64,000 nt of DNA from an uncultured Eubacteriales bacterium (GTDB taxonomy: Bacteria; Bacillota; Clostridia; Christensenellales; CAG-314). Below are positions 59,303-64,000 of this stretch, piece by piece. The notes under the pieces are model-generated. The model was given only the letters and a program-made list of their open reading frames with translations, had not been told where the DNA came from and made no database searches. The stretch's first letter is position 1; every line of letters starts with the position of its first letter. The stretch lies in NCBI GenBank assembly GCA_900544545.1, contig UQVY01000002.1, positions 1 through 64,000 on the forward strand. The letters run 5' to 3'. Made by a program: the position numbers and the translations under genes.

Positions 59303-61483
59303 CTACCTCGTTTTACCCGTCCGACGGTGGACGGCTCCGGACTTTTCTCCGTTTCCTTTTACCGAATCCGTCGTCCCGCGCGGCAAATTCCCAAACTCGT
59401 TCAACGAACGCTCTCTTTCGTTAAGCGAACCTCCCCGCTGATTGAACGAACCCGCGGTTTTGCCCGACGAGCCTTTATTCCGTTCCGAAAAACTTCCTTT
59501 TCCGCCAAGCGATTTGTTCCCGCTCTTCGGCCGCGTCGCGGAGGAACCTTTGTTTTTCGGATAATCCGTACGTTTCTTTGCGTCGGACTTCGGTTTCGCG
59601 CCGCCCGCAACGTTAACGCCGACGAGCGACGGAATAAGCTCCGTTCTTCCGGTGATTTCAAGAGCCCTGACGACGCGTTCTCTGTTGGAGGGCTTGCGGT
59701 ATTGCAGCAGAGCGCGCTGCATAGCCTTTTCTTCTTCGTCTTTCGCGGTATAGACCGGCTTCATATCCTCGGGATCGAATCCGCTCCAATACATAGTCGT
59801 CGCTCGCGTAGAGGGCGTCGGATAGAAATCCTGAACCTGCTCGGGCATATAATTCAAAGATTTCAGATAAACCGCAAGATTGACCGCCGAATTCAGATCG
59901 CAGCCCGGGTGCGAAGAAATGAGATACGGTACGAGATACTGGTCTTTTCCCTCTTTTTTGTTGAGCTTCCCGTATTCCGCGACGAACTCTTCGTAAACCC
60001 GAAACGGCGGCTTATTCATACGGTAAAGCACGGCGTCGTCGATATGCTCGGGCGCGACTTTAAGCTGACCGCTGACGTGATAGGTTACGAGTTCCCGGAA
60101 AAACGTCCTGTCGGAATCGTACATAAGATAATCGAATCTTACTCCGCTCCTGACGAAAACCTTCCTGACCTCGGGCAAAGCCCTGAGCCTTCTCAGAAGC
60201 GCAAGATACCCGCTGTGATCGACTTTAAGGTTCGGACAGGGTTTCCAACCTATACACTCCCTGTCGGTACAAACGCCGCATTTGAGCTGTTTATCGCACG
60301 CGGGACGGCAGAAATTCGCCGTCGGACCGCCTACGTCGTGAATATAGCCCTTGAAGTCGGACATTTTCGTAAGAGCAACGGCTTCCCTTACGACCGAATC
60401 GGCGCTTCTCGACTGAATTATCCTTCCCTGATGAAAGGTAATCGCGCAGAAACTGCAATCCCCGAAACAGCCTCTGTGAGTCGTAAGACTGAATTTCACC
60501 TCGTCAATAGACGCAACCTTACCGAGCGACTCGAAATACGGATGGACTCTTTTCGTGAAAGGAAGGTCGTAAACCGCGTCCATTTCCTTTTCCGTGAGCG
60601 GAATCTGCGGCTTGTTTACGACGACGTATTTTCCGCACTTCTGTTTTTCGAGAAGAATCTTCCCCGAACAGAAGTCGTTGTTTCTCTCCTGACGACGGTA
60701 AGACTGCGCGTAAGACTTCTTGTCCGCGGAAACCTCGCCGTAAGACGGAAGAATCTCTATCGCCGAAAAATCCCTTTCCTCCACGCTCTTTTTAATCGAC
60801 GCGGGAAGCGATTCGAACCCGCACATATAAGCCGTACCGCGGACGTCTTTTATCTTGCGGAGGGGAATGCCTTTTTTAAGTCTTTCGGCTATATCGAAAA
60901 CGGGCCTTTCGCCCATCCCGTATATGAGAAGGTCGGCTCCGCTCGATTCGAGAATGCTCGGAAGCACCTTATCCGCCCAATAATCGTAATGACTCAACCG
61001 ACGCAAACTGGCTTCGACTCCGCCGATAATCACAGCCGCTTCGGGATAAACGCGCTTTATATTCCGCGAATAGAACTCCACCGCTCTGTCCGGTCTTTCG
61101 GGCTTTCCTCCGGGAGCGTAGACGTCCTTTTCCCTTCTTCTTTTAGCGACGGTATAGTTATTGACCATACTGTCCACGGCTCCGCCCGAAATCAGGAATC
61201 CTATCTCAGGCTCTCCGAATCTCTTATACTCCGCGTCGCTCCTCGGGTTATACAAAACGGCTACGCAGAATCCGAGGCTCTCGAAAAGCCTCGCTATAAG
61301 CGCGTGTCCGAAAGAGGGGTGATCGACGTAAGCCTCGGGCGTAACCATAACGAAATCGGGCTTCCGTCCGTCAAGCTCTTCGGGAGTTACGGGGAGAAAG
61401 CCCTCCGCTCCGAACATTCCTTCGGAATTGACTCTGCGTTTAAAGCCTTCGGAAGCGAATTTCACCTTTTCAGAAGGCTCCAT
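59303..61483 (-). CDS. YgiQ-family radical SAM protein with a heptapeptide-repeat tail
   Basis: The 726-residue protein belongs to the YgiQ family of radical SAM proteins of unknown reaction. The N-terminal half has DFVMVTPEAYVDHPSFG and FLISGGAVDSMVNNYT; the radical SAM cluster motif RGCFGDCSFCAI is near residue 335, followed by CRPACDKQLKCGVC-type cysteines that may bind another cluster. The last ~110 residues are a disordered basic tail. Within it the frame reads heptapeptides such as SFSERNK, GSFNQRG, GSLNERE and RSLNEFG, encoded by the same 21-bp repeat found between genes elsewhere. It starts one base after the purC stop codon. Confidence 0.93.
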   Translation of the reverse strand: MEPSEKVKFASEGFKRRVNSEGMFGAEGFLPVTPEELDGRKPDFVMVTPEAYVDHPSFGHALIARLFESLGFCVAVLYNPRSDAEYKRFGEPEIGFLISGGAVDSMVNNYTVAKRRREKDVYAPGGKPERPDRAVEFYSRNIKRVYPEAAVIIGGVEASLRRLSHYDYWADKVLPSILESSGADLLIYGMGERPVFDIAERLKKGIPLRKIKDVRGTAYMCGFESLPASIKKSVEERDFSAIEILPSYGEVSADKKSYAQSYRRQERNNDFCSGKILLEKQKCGKYVVVNKPQIPLTEKEMDAVYDLPFTKRVHPYFESLGKVASIDEVKFSLTTHRGCFGDCSFCAITFHQGRIIQSRSADSVVREAVALTKMSDFKGYIHDVGGPTANFCRPACDKQLKCGVCTDRECIGWKPCPNLKVDHSGYLALLRRLRALPEVRKVFVRSGVRFDYLMYDSDRTFFRELVTYHVSGQLKVAPEHIDDAVLYRMNKPPFRVYEEFVAEYGKLNKKEGKDQYLVPYLISSHPGCDLNSAVNLAVYLKSLNYMPEQVQDFYPTPSTRATTMYWSGFDPEDMKPVYTAKDEEEKAMQRALLQYRKPSNRERVVRALEITGRTELIPSLVGVNVAGGAKPKSDAKKRTDYPKNKGSSATRPKSGNKSLGGKGSFSERNKGSSGKTAGSFNQRGGSLNERERSLNEFGNLPRGTTDSVKGNGEKSGAVHRRTGKTR
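59396..59513. repeat. 21-bp periodic repeat array inside the YgiQ-type gene (locus 4)
   Basis: Cores begin at 59396, 59417 and 59438 at an exact 21-bp period (CTCGTTCAACGAA, TTCGTTAAGCGAA, CTGATTGAACGAA), with weaker copies at 59459, 59480 and 59501. Here the array is translated as heptapeptides. Confidence 0.8.
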
Positions 61484-61484
61484 A

Positions 61485-62207
61485 TTACGCTCTCATCAGC
61501 CTCTTGCATATCTCCTCGTAAGCCTCTTCGACGTCGCCGAGATTGCAGCGGAATCTGTCTTTATCCAGCTTTTCGCCCGTTATACTGTCCCAGAACCGAC
61601 AGGTATCGGGTGATATTTCGTCCGCAAGAATAATTCTGTTGTGCGACTTACCGAATTCTATCTTGAAATCCACGAGAAGGATATTCTGTTTTCCGAGATA
61701 ATGCTGAAGGATTCTGTTGATTCTGTACGCGTTGTAATTTATGGTATCGAGATCCTTGGACGTACAGAGCTTCATAGCCATAGCGTGAGAGGAATTGATC
61801 ATAGGATTGCTCATAAGATCCGGACGCTTGAAGTAATACTCGATGACCGGAGCGGCAAATTCCGTTCCTTCGGGGACGCCCAATCTTTCAACCAGTGTAC
61901 CTGCGGCTATATTCCTGACGTAAAGCTCGATCGGAATTATATCCAGCTTTCTGACGACCGTTTCGCGCTCGTTCAGCATTCCGAGATAGTGAGTCAATAC
62001 GGAATTATCTTCGAGATGGCGGAAAAGATTACCGTTGATTTTGTTTATATAGATATCCTTATTCGGAATAACGCCCGTCCTCTCTCCGTTTTCGGTCTGC
62101 GTCAGAGTTCTGTACTCGATTATGAGATGCTCGGGATTGTCGCTCTCCCATATAAGCTTGTCCCTTCCTTCATAGCGCAGCGTAGTCTTCTTGTCGGTTA
62201 ATTCCAT
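61485..62207 (-). CDS. purC: phosphoribosylaminoimidazole-succinocarboxamide synthase
   Basis: The 240-residue enzyme makes SAICAR from CAIR, aspartate and ATP in purine synthesis. The visible landmarks are LRYEGRDKLIWESDN, IPIELYVRNIAAGTLVERLGV with the family VRN(x)AAGS-type loop, YYFKRPDLMSNPMINSSHA, and LVDFKIEFGKSHNRIILADEISPDTCRFWD, which is close to the PurC consensus. It starts after GGGGACGATC from the promoter at 62265-62293. The rest of the purine genes except purBA are outside the window. Confidence 0.96.
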   Translation of the reverse strand: MELTDKKTTLRYEGRDKLIWESDNPEHLIIEYRTLTQTENGERTGVIPNKDIYINKINGNLFRHLEDNSVLTHYLGMLNERETVVRKLDIIPIELYVRNIAAGTLVERLGVPEGTEFAAPVIEYYFKRPDLMSNPMINSSHAMAMKLCTSKDLDTINYNAYRINRILQHYLGKQNILLVDFKIEFGKSHNRIILADEISPDTCRFWDSITGEKLDKDRFRCNLGDVEEAYEEICKRLMRA

Positions 62208-62264
62208 AAAGATCGTCCCCTTGTTTATTTATCTTATAAACTTTTTGAAAAATATATCATATAA

Positions 62265-62293
62265 ATTTTAACACTTTCTTCGCGTTTCGTCAA
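62265..62293 (-). promoter_or_regulatory. promoter of purC-YgiQ unit
   Basis: On the minus strand TTGACG (62288-62293), a 17-base spacer and TAAAAT (62265-62270) with an extended TGT. The leader is about 50 bases. Confidence 0.82.
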
Positions 62294-62336
62294 GAATTTG
62301 AAAGCAGAATAACACCTTTTTATCAACACTTTATGC

Positions 62337-62365
62337 TTGATTTTACCCACAGTCTCTGTTATAAT
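62337..62365 (+). promoter_or_regulatory. promoter of the copper ATPase gene
   Basis: TTGATT (62337-62342), a 17-base spacer and TATAAT (62360-62365) with an extended TGT. The leader of ~158 bases is GC-rich and ends in a GCGGC/GCCGC hairpin just before the ribosome binding site. No CopY or CsoR operator was recognised. Confidence 0.8.
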
Positions 62366-62530
62366 ATACGTGCATTGCGGGAATTACCTTTCCGTAAGCC
62401 CTTTCGCTCGTTTCCGAGCCGCGCGGAGGGCGAAGCGGGAAGTGCGGCTCCTCCCGGAAGTCCGTACCCCGTCTTTTCTGCAACGCACCAGAATTCCGCG
62501 GCTTTGCCGCAAAAACTCAGGAGACGAAAA

Positions 62531-64000
62531 ATGAAGAAAAAATATTCCGTTTTCGGAATGTCCTGCGCCGCCTGCGCAAACAGCGTTCAGAAGGCTGTTT
62601 CACGGCTGCCGGGCGTAACTCAATGCAGCGTCAATCTGGTCTCCAATACTATGGAGGTCGAATTCGAGAACCTCTCCGACGAACAGATATGCAACGCCGT
62701 CAACGCCATAGGCTTTAAAGCCAAAATCTACGAGGAAACCTCCTATACCAAGGATTCCTCCAAAAAAAAGTTAAGACTCGTCCTTTCCATAGTTTTCCTC
62801 CTACTCCTTATGTACGTTTCGATGGGCTCTATGATAGGACTCCCCATTCCCTCCTTCATCAGCGGAATGGAAAACGCTATCCCCTTCGCCATAACCCAGC
62901 TCGTTCTGCTTATTCCGATTATCGTCCTTAATTTCAGCTACTTTACCAGCGGCTACAGCAAACTCTTCCGCGGCCACCCGAATATGGATACCCTCGTGGC
63001 TCTCGGAAGCACCGCGTCCGTACTTTACGGTCTGTACGCGATAATTATGATGAAAATAAGCCTTGACAACGGTGATATGGAAACCCTTCACGCTCTCCAT
63101 ATGGAGCTTTATTTCGAGTCGGCAGGTACCATTCTTACGCTCGTAACGGTAGGTAAGTTCATCGAAAGCCGCTCGAAAGCCAAAACGGGCGAATCCCTCC
63201 GTATGATTCTCGACCTCTCGGGAAAAAACGCGGTAAGACTTTCTCCCCTTGACGAAAACACTCCTCTTACTACCGAAAATCTTCGTTCCGGAAACTACTC
63301 GGAAGCTACCGTATCGGTCGAAGATCTCCGCGAAGGAGACGTTATACTCGTGAAAAGCGGAATGAGCCTCCCCGTAGACGGAGTTATCGTCGAAGGCGGC
63401 GCAAACATAGATCAGTCTGCCATTACCGGCGAATCGCTGCCCGTTTACCGCTCGGAGGGCGAGGACGTTATCGGAGGCACGATTAACCGCGACGGCGTTT
63501 TCTGTTACCGCGCGAAATGCTCGCTCAAAGAATCCACCATTTCCAAAATAGCCGAAATGGTTGACGAAGCCGCCAATTCCAAGGCTCCCATCGCAAGACT
63601 CGCCGATAAAGTCAGCGGAATCTTCGTTCCGACGGTTATGATTCTTTCCGCTCTTACCTTCATAGTCTGGCTGCTTATCGGAAAGCCCTGGAATTTCGCT
63701 CTCGAAAGAGGAATTTCCGTACTCGTTATAAGCTGCCCGTGCGCGCTCGGTCTGGCTACGCCAATTTCCATAATGGTCGCGACCGGAGTCGCCGCAAAAA
63801 ACAAGATTCTTCTCAAAAACGCAGCCGCTCTCGAAACGCTTCATTCGGTTAAAGTGGCCGCCATAGACAAAACCGGCACTATAACAACCGGAGAACTCAG
63901 AGTAGATCGCGCGGTTTCGTCGGACGACAGGTTCTATTCCGTATTGGGCGCGCTCGAAAGTTCCTCTTCGCACCCCCTTGCTCTCGCGGTTACGGATTAT
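62531..64000 (+). CDS. copA: copper-translocating P-type ATPase, 5' part (runs off the window)
   Basis: The first 490 codons are present in an intact frame from ATG 62531 after AGGAG. An N-terminal heavy-metal-binding domain has FGMSCAACANSVQ. Six membrane helices precede the catalytic parts seen here, the last with the metal-site ISCPCALGLATP. The actuator domain has DQSAITGESLPV, the phosphorylation site is AIDKTGTITTGEL, and the SSHPLALA motif stands at the window end. The CPC pattern with one HMA domain fits Cu+ export (CopA); silver is possible. The 3' part with the hinge and last helices is outside. Confidence 0.94.
   Translation, partial: MKKKYSVFGMSCAACANSVQKAVSRLPGVTQCSVNLVSNTMEVEFENLSDEQICNAVNAIGFKAKIYEETSYTKDSSKKKLRLVLSIVFLLLLMYVSMGSMIGLPIPSFISGMENAIPFAITQLVLLIPIIVLNFSYFTSGYSKLFRGHPNMDTLVALGSTASVLYGLYAIIMMKISLDNGDMETLHALHMELYFESAGTILTLVTVGKFIESRSKAKTGESLRMILDLSGKNAVRLSPLDENTPLTTENLRSGNYSEATVSVEDLREGDVILVKSGMSLPVDGVIVEGGANIDQSAITGESLPVYRSEGEDVIGGTINRDGVFCYRAKCSLKESTISKIAEMVDEAANSKAPIARLADKVSGIFVPTVMILSALTFIVWLLIGKPWNFALERGISVLVISCPCALGLATPISIMVATGVAAKNKILLKNAAALETLHSVKVAAIDKTGTITTGELRVDRAVSSDDRFYSVLGALESSSSHPLALAVTDY

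Noticed and set aside
36741..59513. CRISPR array as an explanation of the 21-bp periodic repeats
   Set aside because: Units are contiguous and degenerate, there are no unique spacers of 30-40 bp, and no cas genes are present.
59300..61633. 777-codon open frame on the plus strand opposite the YgiQ-type gene
   Set aside because: It is the mirror of a real gene with strong codon bias, runs on into the purC antisense, is arginine- and serine-rich without domains, and has no ribosome binding site.

Overview
The window looks like a chromosomal segment of an uncultured low-to-mid GC Clostridia-type Bacillota. The evidence is the set of housekeeping genes (dnaA, recD2, secA, prfB with its frameshift, uppP, mnmE, rsmG, a YabN-type MazG, a PdaB-like deacetylase, iorAB, a GGGtGRT/NifU-like pair), strong AGGAGG-type ribosome binding sites, and sigma-A promoters close to TTGACA-N17-TATAAT, often with an extended TGn -10. 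Everything was read by eye from the sequence; no searches or alignments were run, so family names rest on motifs.

Layout. 1-310: four tRNA genes (Val, Glu, Met, fMet) on the minus strand behind a perfect consensus promoter. 430-700: a degenerate ~19-21 bp repeat. 0.7-11.6 kb: acyl-ACP thioesterase, dnaA (without dnaN beside it), a stand-alone GlmU-C-like acetyltransferase, recD2-secA-prfB, a decayed small mobile-type remnant, uppP. 11.6-26.7 kb: an accessory surface locus. 26.8-40.4 kb: a heterodimeric ABC exporter, rsmG and mnmE, YitT, YabN/MazG, a polysaccharide deacetylase, an SSB-like protein, a MutS-like ATPase, an HTH membrane protein and an S66 peptidase. 40.5-44.3 kb: a three-gene exporter that looks like the NHLM bacteriocin export system, but with worn-out ATPase and peptidase motifs. 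44.3-64 kb: argS, the GGGtGRT/NifU-like pair, purBA, iorAB, a YfcE-type phosphodiesterase, a two-component system, a YgiQ-type radical SAM protein, purC, and the first 490 codons of a copper P-type ATPase that runs off the window.

The most unusual part is 11.6-26.7 kb. Two divergent transcription units each start with a protein carrying a perfect type IV prepilin N-terminus and continue with a lipoprotein that joins an Ig-like domain to a probable beta-helix. One prepilin-like protein has 415 residues, the other 2381, far beyond any ordinary pilin. The giant one is followed by a third gene for a membrane-anchored protein with carboxypeptidase-regulatory-like beta domains. No pilus ATPase, platform protein or prepilin peptidase lies in the window. 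The 2.4 kb between the two units contains no convincing gene, but it holds a perfect 36-bp inverted repeat about 350-375 bp upstream of each start codon, a matching TGTGAAA/TTTCACA palindrome about 110-125 bp upstream of each start, and an internal promoter. I read this as an undescribed giant-pilin surface system with shared, possibly switchable, control.

A second genome-level feature is a repeat with an exact 21-bp period and core TTCGTTnAACGAA. It occurs as short arrays at 36.7, 47.1 and 50.8 kb between genes, and at 59.4 kb inside the 3' end of the YgiQ-type gene, where it encodes heptapeptide repeats.
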